Part shown: positions 27,503-36,024 of the stretch, in pieces | Layout of the letters: the number at the start of each line of letters is the position of its first letter | How positions within the stretch are numbered: the first letter of the stretch is position 1 | NCBI GenBank assembly: GCA_910583855.1 | Contig: CAJTYL010000003.1 | Span: forward strand, 115,490 to 179,489 | Origin: an uncultured Christensenella sp. | GTDB taxonomy: Bacteria > Bacillota > Clostridia > Christensenellales > Borkfalkiaceae | Direction: 5' to 3' | DNA length: 64,000 nucleotides | Notes under the pieces: generated by a model | What the model was told of the DNA's origin: nothing | The model's database searches: none | What the model saw: only the letters and a program-made list of their open reading frames with translations | Translations under genes and position numbers: made by a program

Positions 27503-28510
27503 ATGAAAGCTATAAGAGGTGCGACTACCGTCGATAAAGACGGAGTCGAAGAAATTAAAGAGAGCGTTAAGGAGCTGATGACGGAAATCAGAGCGCAAAA
27601 CGACTTAAAACAAGATGACGTGGTGTGCGTTATGTTTTCCAATACAAGCGATTTACATGCCTTTTACCCCGCAAAAGCGGCAAGAGAAGCTGGATTTTTC
27701 AACGCACCCTTATTTTCCGCACTTGAGCCCGAAATTGACGGCGCTTTACAAAAATGTATAAGGGTTATGGTGCTCGTTGAGAGCGAGAAGCCGCCCAAAC
27801 ACGTGTATTTGAGGGGGGCAGTCGCATTAAGGCGCGATGTCACAAGTATAATAAATATAGCGCTTGACGGTCCCGCCGGTAGCGGTAAGAGCACGGTTTC
27901 GCGCTTAATTGCGAATAAACTTAATATTCTTTGCCTCGATACGGGCGCAATGTATCGCGCCTGTGCGCTTGAATGCGTTAAGCACGGCGTATCGGTTAGC
28001 GACGAAAAGTCCGTAAACGAACTGATATCCGCAATAAATTTAACGGTTAAACATGAGGGCGGCGTTCAGCGTACTTATCTTGACGGTAAGGACGTTTCAG
28101 AAGAAATTAGAAAGCCTGAAATGTCTATGCTTGCCTCGTCCGTTTCGGCTCTTGGGTGCGTCCGCACTAAAATGGTGCAGCTTCAACGGGAAATTGCAAA
28201 GATGACTTCCTGCATTCTTGACGGCAGAGATATAGGCACTAACGTTCTCCCTGAAGCTCCTTTTAAATTTTTCTTGACTGCGAGCCCCGAAGTTCGCGCA
28301 AACCGGCGCGCCGACGAGAATTTATTGAAAGGTTTTAACACTCCCTTTGAAGAAGTGCTTGCAGACGTAATAAAAAGGGACGAGCAGGACGCAAATAGAA
28401 AGATTGCGCCTTTAAAACAAGCGGAAGACGCTATTTTAATCGATTCTTCCACAATGACTATTGAGGAAGTAGTCGATCTTATTTTAAATAAAATACAGGA
28501 AAAGATATAA
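27503..28510 (+). CDS. Fused AroH-type chorismate mutase and cytidylate kinase
   Basis: One 335-residue frame joining two enzymes. Residues 1-112 are an AroH-type chorismate mutase (chorismate to prephenate): RGATTVD at 5-11 gives the N-terminal active-site Arg, CIRVMVLVE the second Arg and YLRGA the C-terminal part. Residues about 117-335 are cytidylate kinase (CMP/dCMP phosphorylation): P-loop GPAGSGKST at 123-131, DTGAMYR, and LDGRDIGTNVLPEAPFKFFLTA. There is essentially no linker. In many Clostridia aroH and cmk are adjacent separate genes in front of plsC and ispH-rpsA, so the fusion fits the conserved neighbourhood. No sign of a frameshift. Confidence 0.92.
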   Translation: MKAIRGATTVDKDGVEEIKESVKELMTEIRAQNDLKQDDVVCVMFSNTSDLHAFYPAKAAREAGFFNAPLFSALEPEIDGALQKCIRVMVLVESEKPPKHVYLRGAVALRRDVTSIINIALDGPAGSGKSTVSRLIANKLNILCLDTGAMYRACALECVKHGVSVSDEKSVNELISAINLTVKHEGGVQRTYLDGKDVSEEIRKPEMSMLASSVSALGCVRTKMVQLQREIAKMTSCILDGRDIGTNVLPEAPFKFFLTASPEVRANRRADENLLKGFNTPFEEVLADVIKRDEQDANRKIAPLKQAEDAILIDSSTMTIEEVVDLILNKIQEKI

Positions 28511-28511
28511 A

Positions 28512-29210
28512 ATGGCGGAAGAATTCAGCGGCAATACGAAAAATGGAGCAACGCTTAAAAAGCAACGTAAAAAGCGTAAGTTAACTAAGCTTGAAAAGTG
28601 GTTCAGGACGCTTAGGCGCGTTTATTTTTCGTTGAGTTGGCTTATCCCGAAAACAAAATACGGATGTCAGACAAAGTTCAACGACCGTTCATATTTAATA
28701 ATATCAAACCATAAAAGCATTTTGGACGTAATTCCGCCGGTTTTCGTGACCGACAAGCCCGTTTATTATATGGCAAAGAAAGAAATTTTCGAAAGCCGTA
28801 TCGGCAGGTGGTTTACTAATAAATGCGAGTGTATTCCGGTCAGCCGTGACGGGAATGACGTGCGTGCAATTATGCAAGCGATGAAACTTCTAAAAAATGG
28901 ATCTGTAGTCTGTATATTCCCCGAAGGAACAAGGAATAAATCAGAAGAAATTTTTTTACCTTTTAAAAGCGGAGCCGCTGCACTTGCAATAAAGACGAAA
29001 ACACCTATTATTCCAATAGTGCATGTAAGAAAAATTACGCTTTTCAGAAGAATTAAATTTTATTGCGGCGAGCCGTTTGAACTTACGGAGTTTTACGACA
29101 AAAAACTAACGCAGGAGGATATTGAGCGTGCTGACGGAATTCTTCTTCAAAGGATGACGGAACTGTACTGCGAGCTCAAATCTTTGACGGCTAAAAAGAA
29201 GAAAAAGTAA
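28512..29210 (+). CDS. plsC: 1-acyl-sn-glycerol-3-phosphate acyltransferase
   Basis: Makes phosphatidic acid from lysophosphatidic acid at the inner membrane. 232 residues, with catalytic box NHKSILD (H-x4-D), the FPEGTRNKSEE motif that binds the glycerol phosphate and PIIPIVHV. A basic N-terminal segment (about 10-35) precedes the catalytic domain. Starts 1 bp after the fusion gene and overlaps the ispH-rpsA start by one base (TAATG). Confidence 0.94.
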   Translation: MAEEFSGNTKNGATLKKQRKKRKLTKLEKWFRTLRRVYFSLSWLIPKTKYGCQTKFNDRSYLIISNHKSILDVIPPVFVTDKPVYYMAKKEIFESRIGRWFTNKCECIPVSRDGNDVRAIMQAMKLLKNGSVVCIFPEGTRNKSEEIFLPFKSGAAALAIKTKTPIIPIVHVRKITLFRRIKFYCGEPFELTEFYDKKLTQEDIERADGILLQRMTELYCELKSLTAKKKKK

Positions 29211-31300
29211 TGGAAGTTATTCTTGCAAAGCATAGCGGATTTTGTACCGGGGTAAAGCGTGCTGTGGACACCGTGATGTCGCTTAAACCCGAAAACACAT
29301 ACGTATTGGGTGAAATAATTCATAACGCCGACGTAGTAAAGGCGATAGAAAAAAAAGGGCTTAAAACGGTTGAAAGACTTGACGAAGTGCCGGACGGAGC
29401 GACGGTAGTTTTCCGTTCTCACGGAGTACCCCAAAATTTTTATGAAATTTGCCGTAAGAGAAATATCGATGTTGTTGATTGTACTTGCGGGTTCGTAAGA
29501 AAAACGCAGAAAATCGTTACGGAACAGTTTGCGCTCGGAAAACATATCGTAATAGTCGGCGAAAACGAACATCCGGAAGTTCTAGGGCTTCTCGGTTGGT
29601 GCAAAAACAGCGCAACCGTGGTAAATTCACCTGACGCCGATTTTACAAATTTATCACAAAAAGAGCTGTGCATAGTGTGTCAAACCACGTTTTCAGCGCA
29701 AAAATTTGAAAAAATTATTAAAAATATTAAAAAAGTCTGTGAAAAAACAGTTGCTGTTTTCAAGACGATTTGTTATACTACTATAGAACGGCAAAAAGAG
29801 GTTGAAGACCTCGCAAAAAAGTGCGGCGCGATAGTCGTGGTAGGCGGGCTGAACAGCAGCAACACCAACAAGTTATACGAGATAGCGAAAAAGCATTGCA
29901 GAGACGTTTTCAGGCTTTCCTCGGCGGAAAGTTTAGATATTAAAAAATTAATTAATTTTAAAAGTGTAGGTATTGTTTCCGGGGCTTCGACTCCGAATGA
30001 GCAAACCCGGGAGGTTCTTTTAAAGATGGCAGAAAACACAGAAGTTAAGGCAACTAACCCCATGGACGAGGTTGTTGCTAAAATGGACAGCGAATCGAAG
30101 TACAAGAAAGGTCAGATCGTTCACGCAACTATTTCACAGGCAACTAACGAGGGGCTTGAAGTGCTTCTTCCCAGCGCGAAGAAGGAAGTTGCATTAAGCA
30201 AGGATGAACTTGATTGCGAAGCTTACAACGCTATTGATTATCTTGCTAAAATAGGCGACCCTATCGATTTGATTGTCGTTGGGCTTAATCCCCTGAAATT
30301 ATCCCAGAAGATGATTAAGACCTTGCAGCAAGAGGAGGCGCTAAGCGCTGAAATCGAAGGCGGGAAAGAGTTTACCGTAGTCTGCACGGGTTCTAACAAG
30401 GGCGGTTTGGTTGCTCAATTCGGTACTTATTCTGTATTCGTTCCCGCAAAGGAAATTCGTCCCGGCTTCGTTAAAGATTTAGCGAAGTACGAAGGCAAAA
30501 CTTTAAAGCTCCGTGCAATCGAAATCAAGAAAAACGGGCATAAGAAAGAAATCATTGCATCTCAACGCGTTATATTGCAGGAAGAGCGGGACGCAAGAGA
30601 CGCAGCAAGACTTGCAAGCGAAGAGGAATTCTTTTCAAGCATTACCGTGGGCGATATTGTTGAAGGTAAGGTTGAAAGAGCAACCAGCTTCGGTGCATTC
30701 GTATCGGTAAACGGTTTTGACTGCCTTGCGCACATATCCGATTTAAGTTGGACGGGCGCTGAAAACGTCACCGACGTGCTTGAAATAGGTAAGGTTTATC
30801 GGTTTATTATTTTGAAAATTGATAACGAACACAAGAAAGTTTCTATCGGTTACAAACAGCTTCAACCCCAGCCTTGGGATTTGGCAGAAGGCAAGTACAA
30901 TGTTGGCGACGTAGTTCACGGCAAGGTTGTAAGGATAGTTCCTTTTGGCGTATTCGTTGAAGTTGAAAAGGGAATCGATGGACTCGTGCATGTTTCCCAA
31001 ATTTCTCACGAGAGAATTGAAACTCCTTCAACCGTTTTAAACGTCGGCGACGAAATCGACGCAAAGATTATTGCTGTTGACTGCGAAGCAAGAAAAATGA
31101 ACCTTTCAATTAAAGCTCTTCTTCCCGAGGGCGAAAAGAGAAAGTCTCATTCCGACGAAAACGGCGAGGATGCGCCCAAGAAGGGCGGCCGTGCTCCCAG
31201 AAGAGTTTCTCACGACGACGAGCTTTCGACTTGGAACGAGGGTAGCATAGGCGGAACTTCAATCGCAGACCTGCTTGCAAACGCAAAAAACAATAAGTAA
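29210..31300 (+). CDS. ispH-rpsA: Fused HMBPP reductase IspH and ribosomal protein S1
   Basis: 696 residues. Residues 1 to about 283 are IspH, the last MEP-pathway enzyme, making IPP and DMAPP: cluster Cys12 (SGFCTGVKRA), Cys93 in DCTC, Cys188 in TICYTT, HPEV (121-124) and the SGASTP segment. From about 300 there are four S1 RNA-binding domains, the last two most canonical (VGDIVEGKVERATSFGAFV and VGDVVHGKVVRIVPFGVFVEV), then a basic/acidic tail. Such fusions are known in Clostridia. Because the DMAPP made here feeds MiaA, the fusion links isoprenoid output to translation, though functional coupling is unproven. Confidence 0.95.
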   Translation: MEVILAKHSGFCTGVKRAVDTVMSLKPENTYVLGEIIHNADVVKAIEKKGLKTVERLDEVPDGATVVFRSHGVPQNFYEICRKRNIDVVDCTCGFVRKTQKIVTEQFALGKHIVIVGENEHPEVLGLLGWCKNSATVVNSPDADFTNLSQKELCIVCQTTFSAQKFEKIIKNIKKVCEKTVAVFKTICYTTIERQKEVEDLAKKCGAIVVVGGLNSSNTNKLYEIAKKHCRDVFRLSSAESLDIKKLINFKSVGIVSGASTPNEQTREVLLKMAENTEVKATNPMDEVVAKMDSESKYKKGQIVHATISQATNEGLEVLLPSAKKEVALSKDELDCEAYNAIDYLAKIGDPIDLIVVGLNPLKLSQKMIKTLQQEEALSAEIEGGKEFTVVCTGSNKGGLVAQFGTYSVFVPAKEIRPGFVKDLAKYEGKTLKLRAIEIKKNGHKKEIIASQRVILQEERDARDAARLASEEEFFSSITVGDIVEGKVERATSFGAFVSVNGFDCLAHISDLSWTGAENVTDVLEIGKVYRFIILKIDNEHKKVSIGYKQLQPQPWDLAEGKYNVGDVVHGKVVRIVPFGVFVEVEKGIDGLVHVSQISHERIETPSTVLNVGDEIDAKIIAVDCEARKMNLSIKALLPEGEKRKSHSDENGEDAPKKGGRAPRRVSHDDELSTWNEGSIGGTSIADLLANAKNNK

Positions 31301-31315
31301 TCATAATCAAGACTT

Positions 31316-31347
31316 AAAGTCCGAACCTAAACAGTTTGGACTTTTTT
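31316..31347 (+). terminator. Intrinsic terminator after ispH-rpsA
   Basis: AAGTCCGAAC pairs with GTTTGGACTT (one G-U), 7-nt loop, then a run of six T. Confidence 0.9.
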
Positions 31348-31402
31348 GCATTTATCAGGCATTAAGCCGTAGCGTCATTTTATATTTTGTCTATTTATTT
31401 GA

Positions 31403-31431
31403 TTGAAAAAGCAAAAGTCCTATGATATAAT
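31403..31431 (+). promoter_or_regulatory. Promoter of the pentapeptide-repeat gene
   Basis: TTGAAA (31403-31408), 17-bp spacer, TGA-extended TATAAT (31426-31431), close to consensus. Confidence 0.8.
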
Positions 31432-31464
31432 TAGCATACTCAAAAGAAAAACATAGTGAGACTT

Positions 31465-32043
31465 ATGCAGACGTATTCTAATATGACATTTACTGAAATA
31501 GTCAAAGAACACACTAATATCATTAATTGCGAGTTTATTGACTGTATATTTGAGAATTGCAAGTTTTTAGATTGTATTTTTATAGGTTGTACCTTTTCTG
31601 GATGCAAATTTATAGATTCTTCAATCACCAACATGCAAACGAAAGAAACGCATATGTTATTTAATATTTTCAGTGAATGCACATTAGTTGGCATACAGTG
31701 GACAAATTTGCAATCAGGCTCAATTTCATTTCCCATTCAAAAATTGAATAAATGTTATTTGAAATACAATAATTTTGAAAATATGAATTTTAAAAAATTC
31801 GATTTTATACAATCGAGCATCTTAGAATCAGTATTTGAAAATTGCAACTTGGCTGAAAGCAATTTTAAAAATTGCGAATTGAAAAACACCGAGTTTTCGG
31901 GTTGTGATTTAAGAAAAAGCGATTTTCGAAAAGCAACGGGTTATAATATAAATTTAGCAACCAATCGAATAAAAGGCGCTAGATTTTCTTATCCCGAAGT
32001 AATAAATTTACTGAATCCTTTTGAAATCGTAATTGAAAAGTAA
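31465..32043 (+). CDS. Pentapeptide-repeat protein
   Basis: 192 residues of right-handed quadrilateral beta-helix repeats, A(D/N)LXX style: CEFIDCIFENCKFLDC and onward, then NCNLAESNFKNCELKNTEF and CDLRKSDFRKA, ending with the cap NRIKGARFSYPEVINLL seen in Gram-positive relatives. Some relatives (Qnr, MfpA) mimic DNA and protect gyrase; no such role can be read here. Start is uncertain: ATG at 31465 or GTG at 31456, neither with a good Shine-Dalgarno. The gene is clearly more AT-rich and Asn/Cys/Phe-rich than its neighbours, has its own strong promoter and terminator, and may have been acquired. Confidence 0.85.
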   Translation: MQTYSNMTFTEIVKEHTNIINCEFIDCIFENCKFLDCIFIGCTFSGCKFIDSSITNMQTKETHMLFNIFSECTLVGIQWTNLQSGSISFPIQKLNKCYLKYNNFENMNFKKFDFIQSSILESVFENCNLAESNFKNCELKNTEFSGCDLRKSDFRKATGYNINLATNRIKGARFSYPEVINLLNPFEIVIEK

Positions 32044-32110
32044 AATCAAATTTACATTACATAACTCCACCGGATAAGTATGTTTTTTGTTATTTTTAGG
32101 TTTTGCTATG

Positions 32111-32147
32111 AATGGCGTACTGCCAAAGAGGGCGTACGCTATTTTTA
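32111..32147 (+). terminator. Terminator after the pentapeptide-repeat gene
   Basis: Stem AATGGCGTAC plus GCC with complement (one bulged T, one G-U), followed by ATTTTTAT. Confidence 0.75.
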
Positions 32148-32212
32148 TGTAATTTTTCGTTTAAATTACAAAATACGGGTTTATAATAAAGTGTTAATTA
32201 AAGGAGGCACTT

Positions 32213-34039
32213 ATGAAAAGAGAAGGAAATATTAAAATTTCAAGCGAAAATATGATGCCCATAATCAAAAAATGGCTTTATTCGGATAAGGACATATTTT
32301 TGAGAGAAATCGTTGCAAACGGCATAGACGCAATTACTAAATTCAAAAAATTAGTCGGAATGAGCGAAGCGCAGGAGGACGGCAATGAGTACTGCGTTAA
32401 AATTTCCGTAGATAAAAAGGCAAAAACTTTGACCGTTGAGGATAACGGCATCGGTATGACCGAAGAAGAAGTTGAAAGCTATATCACCCAAATTGCCTTT
32501 TCAGGCGCTTCGGATTTCATTAAAAAGTACGAGAGCGTAGGCGGCGACGGCATAATCGGGCATTTCGGCTTGGGCTTCTATTCGGTTTATATGGTTTCCG
32601 AAAACGTGGAAATCTTTACAAAATCGTATAAAGACGCACCCGCAGTGCACTGGGAAAGCGACGGTAACGCAACTTACAGTATCGAAGAGAACGATAAATC
32701 GACCCGCGGTACTAAAATCATTATGCATATTGCCGCAGAAGAGAAGGAGTTTCTTGACGAAAACAATATTAAAAACCTCGTAAGAAAGTATTGCTCGTTT
32801 ATGCCCTTCAACGTTTACGTAAATTACAAGGGCGACGGTAAGGACGAACCCTTGAACTCAACTTTGCCTTTATACGCAAAGAATCCCAAGGACTGTACGG
32901 ACGAGGAATATAAAAAATTCTATACGGATACCTTTATGGACTATAACGATCCCATATTCTGGGTTCACCTGAATATGGACTATCCGTTCAAATTAAAAGG
33001 TATTCTCTATTTCCCCAAGGTTAAAAACAAGTTGGAGTTGGAGCGCGGTAAAGTCAAGCTTTACTGCAATCAGGTGTTTATTGCCGACAACATAAAGGAA
33101 GTTATCCCCGAGTTTTTGATGCTGTTAAACGGCGTTATCGACTGCCCCGATATTCCTTTGAACGTTTCAAGAAGCTTCCTTCAAAACGACAGACAGGTTC
33201 AAAAAATCAGCAAACATATTACTAAAAAGGTAGCGGATAAGCTTATTTCGCTCTTTAAAAACGACAGGGAAAAGTTTGAAAATTGTTGGGGCGACGTTGC
33301 GAACTTCGTCAAATTCGGTTGCATAAAGGACAACGACTTCTACGATAAAGTAAAGGACATAATCATTTACAAAGACTTAAACGGCAATTTTTTGAACTTT
33401 AACGAGCTTTTGGGCGTAAAAGAAGAGCCCGAAGCCGAAAATAAAGAAAAAAAGAATGAAGATGCGAAGCCTACGACGGTTTACTACGTGTCGGACGAAA
33501 ACCAGCAGGCGCAATATATCAAGCTTTTCAAAGACGAAGGCTTGAACGCAATTTTATGCGATAATTTTATCGACCCGCACTTTTTAAGCTATCTTGAGTA
33601 TAAAACTCCCGATAAGATAAAGTTTATGCGCATTGACGCAGACGTAGACGGCGCGTTGAAGAGCGAGGACGGCGCAGAGGATAGCATAATTATTGATATT
33701 TTCAAAAACGCGCTTGGCGACGATAAACTGACTATTAAGACGGAAAAGCTTAAAAACGACGGTGTCCCCGCAATAATCGTAGTGGACGAGTATATGCGCC
33801 GCTATACCGAAATGGGGCAGTTTTACGGAATGAGCAGCGACGAGCTGAACAAAACCGTTATAATTAACACGGCAAACGCGATTGTGCAAAAGCTGAAAGA
33901 ATTGGACGACGAAAAGCAGAAATTCGTTGCAGGATATATTTACTCGCTTGCGCTTGCGTCGTTTAAAAAATTAACGCCCGAAGAGCTTGATAAGTTGCAA
34001 AAAGACAGTTTGACTCTCCTTAATAACTATATTATATAA
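32213..34039 (+). CDS. htpG: Hsp90-family chaperone HtpG
   Basis: ATP-dependent cytosolic chaperone. 608 residues: N-terminal GHKL ATPase with FLREIVANGIDAITK (Bergerat Asn position), VEDNGIGMT and GIIGHFGLGFYSVYMVS; the middle domain with YLYFPK-like GILYFPKVKNK and NVSRSFLQND (catalytic Arg region); and a C-terminal dimerisation domain. The ATPase motif usually reads LREL(I/V)SNASDA; here it is IVANGIDA, a mild variation. AAAGGAGG precedes the ATG; TATAAT lies at 32182-32187. Confidence 0.95.
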   Translation: MKREGNIKISSENMMPIIKKWLYSDKDIFLREIVANGIDAITKFKKLVGMSEAQEDGNEYCVKISVDKKAKTLTVEDNGIGMTEEEVESYITQIAFSGASDFIKKYESVGGDGIIGHFGLGFYSVYMVSENVEIFTKSYKDAPAVHWESDGNATYSIEENDKSTRGTKIIMHIAAEEKEFLDENNIKNLVRKYCSFMPFNVYVNYKGDGKDEPLNSTLPLYAKNPKDCTDEEYKKFYTDTFMDYNDPIFWVHLNMDYPFKLKGILYFPKVKNKLELERGKVKLYCNQVFIADNIKEVIPEFLMLLNGVIDCPDIPLNVSRSFLQNDRQVQKISKHITKKVADKLISLFKNDREKFENCWGDVANFVKFGCIKDNDFYDKVKDIIIYKDLNGNFLNFNELLGVKEEPEAENKEKKNEDAKPTTVYYVSDENQQAQYIKLFKDEGLNAILCDNFIDPHFLSYLEYKTPDKIKFMRIDADVDGALKSEDGAEDSIIIDIFKNALGDDKLTIKTEKLKNDGVPAIIVVDEYMRRYTEMGQFYGMSSDELNKTVIINTANAIVQKLKELDDEKQKFVAGYIYSLALASFKKLTPEELDKLQKDSLTLLNNYII

Positions 34040-34046
34040 TTACGAT

Positions 34047-34076
34047 ACGCTCCCGACAAAAATCGGGGGCGTTTTT
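34047..34076 (+). terminator. Terminator after htpG
   Basis: ACGCTCCCGA with its complement (one G-U), 6-nt loop, then TTTTT. Confidence 0.9.
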
Positions 34077-34110
34077 ATTAAATTATTTTACCATTTTTTT
34101 CAAATCGGTA

Positions 34111-34139
34111 TTGAAAATGAAATAACTTTGTGATAAAAT
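34111..34139 (+). promoter_or_regulatory. Promoter of the glycogen operon
   Basis: TTGAAA (34111-34116), 17-bp spacer, TGA-extended TAAAAT (34134-34139). The glgB ATG at 34149 is 10 bases past the -10, giving a leader of roughly 0-3 nt. Confidence 0.75.
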
Positions 34140-34148
34140 AAGTAGGGT

Positions 34149-36005
34149 ATGGTAGGCGGAAAAAATTTAACCGATAGGTTAACGGATTTTCATAGCGGAA
34201 AAGAGTTTAAATCCTATGAAATTTTCGGTTGCCATAAAGCAGATAACGGCGCGTATACCTTCCGCGTATGGGCACCGCATGCGGAAGAAGTTGCCTTGTG
34301 CCTGTTTTCGGACGGAGAAAAACTACAGCTCGCTATGCACAGATGCGCCGACTCGGAAAGCTTTGAGGTAGAAGTGCGCGCGCAAGAGGGAGATAAGTAT
34401 TTCTTTCTTTTCACAACCGCAGACGGCAGGCAACTTGAAAAAGCCGACCCATACGCTTTTAGAAGCGATTTGCCGCGTTCGTTTTATTCGGTGGTTTGCG
34501 ATATTCCCGAACCTTCGGACTATGCGCCGCCTTTCAATCAATCAGATAAAAACCGACCGATAAACGTTTACGAGGTTAACCTTTTAAGTTGGAAAAGACA
34601 CGCCGACAACGGTTATTATACCTATAACGAGCTTGCCGAAGAATTGGTTCCTTACGTCAAAGAAATGGGCTATACGCACGTGGAATTTATGCCCGTTACG
34701 GAATTTCCTTTCGACGGTTCATGGGGGTATCAGGCTACAGGATACTTTGCCGTAACGTCGCGTTTGGGAACTCCTGCGGACTTTAAAACGCTTATAGACG
34801 CCTTTCATTCATCGGGCATTAAGGTGATACTTGACTTCGTACCCGCACACTTCCCCAAGGACGATTGGGGGCTTTACGAATTTGACGGACAGCCGCTTTA
34901 CGAGTGCCCTTTATGGGACAGAATGGAGCACGGCGGATGGGGAACCCGAAGATTTGATTTCGGCAGGGCGGAAATTGACAATTTTTTGATATCGAGCGCG
35001 TATTTTTTGCTTGATAAATTTCGGGTTGACGGGCTCAGGGTTGACGCGGTTGCGTCAATGATTTATCTCGATTACGACCGGGCAACCGGAGATTTTACCC
35101 CAAACGTATACGGCGACAGCAGAAATTTAGAAGGTATTGAGTTTATAAAGAAATTCAATTCCGCAATAAAGCGAGATTTTCCGTGGGTTTTGACTTTTGC
35201 CGAGGAATCAACCGCGTTTCCGATGGTTACGGGAAAAGTTGAAAACGGCGGACTCGGCTTTGATTTTAAGTGGAATATGGGTTGGATGAACGACGTGCTT
35301 TTTTATTGCAGACAGGACCCGTATTTCAGAAACCATCACCACAACAAGATAACTTTTTCACTCGTTTACGCTTTTTCAGAAAACTTTATATTGCCGCTGT
35401 CCCACGACGAAGTAGTTCATGTAAAAGGCTCGATAGTCAACAAAATGAGCGGAGAATACGAGGACAAATTTGCTGGGGAAAGAATTTTACTTGCGTTTAT
35501 GTTTGCGCACCCCGGCAAAAAACTTAATTTTATGGGCTACGAAGTGGCGCAGTTCAAGGAATGGAACTATAACGCAGGAATCGATTTATTTCTTGCCGAT
35601 GAATTTCCTCTTCATAGAAAAATGCGGGAATTCGTCAAAAACCTCAATTTCTATTACAGAGACTGTAAAGCGCTTTATGAAATCGATTATAGTTGGGACG
35701 GCTTTGAATGGCTGGTCGTTGACGACAATTACCACAATTTATTAGCCTTTTCACGGTATTCAAAAAACGGTGAAAGTTTAACCTGTATTATAAACTTTTC
35801 GGGCGTGGAGCTTACCCAATACCAAATAGGTGTAGACGAGGGCAAATATCGGATAGTTTTAAATACGGACGAAATCCGTTTTGGCGGAACGGGGAAGTTA
35901 AGAAAGAAAGTGTTTTCAACGTCAAAAGCAAGCGGGAGCAAAAGATTTTCTATACAAATAGATATCCCTAGGCTCACTTGTATTTATTTAATTAAAGAAA
36001 AATAA
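34149..36005 (+). CDS. glgB: 1,4-alpha-glucan branching enzyme
   Basis: Introduces alpha-1,6 branches into glycogen. 618 residues: an N-terminal CBM48 domain (YTFRVWAPHAEEVALC), then a GH13 barrel with YEVNLLSW, DFVPAHFPKD, DGLRVDAVASMIY (nucleophile Asp), TFAEESTAFP (acid/base Glu) and LPLSHDEVVH (third carboxylate), and a C-terminal beta domain. Slightly shorter than E. coli GlgB because the extra N-terminal module is missing. First gene of glgB-C-D-A-P. No usable Shine-Dalgarno; likely leaderless. Confidence 0.95.
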   Translation: MVGGKNLTDRLTDFHSGKEFKSYEIFGCHKADNGAYTFRVWAPHAEEVALCLFSDGEKLQLAMHRCADSESFEVEVRAQEGDKYFFLFTTADGRQLEKADPYAFRSDLPRSFYSVVCDIPEPSDYAPPFNQSDKNRPINVYEVNLLSWKRHADNGYYTYNELAEELVPYVKEMGYTHVEFMPVTEFPFDGSWGYQATGYFAVTSRLGTPADFKTLIDAFHSSGIKVILDFVPAHFPKDDWGLYEFDGQPLYECPLWDRMEHGGWGTRRFDFGRAEIDNFLISSAYFLLDKFRVDGLRVDAVASMIYLDYDRATGDFTPNVYGDSRNLEGIEFIKKFNSAIKRDFPWVLTFAEESTAFPMVTGKVENGGLGFDFKWNMGWMNDVLFYCRQDPYFRNHHHNKITFSLVYAFSENFILPLSHDEVVHVKGSIVNKMSGEYEDKFAGERILLAFMFAHPGKKLNFMGYEVAQFKEWNYNAGIDLFLADEFPLHRKMREFVKNLNFYYRDCKALYEIDYSWDGFEWLVVDDNYHNLLAFSRYSKNGESLTCIINFSGVELTQYQIGVDEGKYRIVLNTDEIRFGGTGKLRKKVFSTSKASGSKRFSIQIDIPRLTCIYLIKEK

Positions 36006-36024
36006 ATTTTTGGGGGAAATAGCA

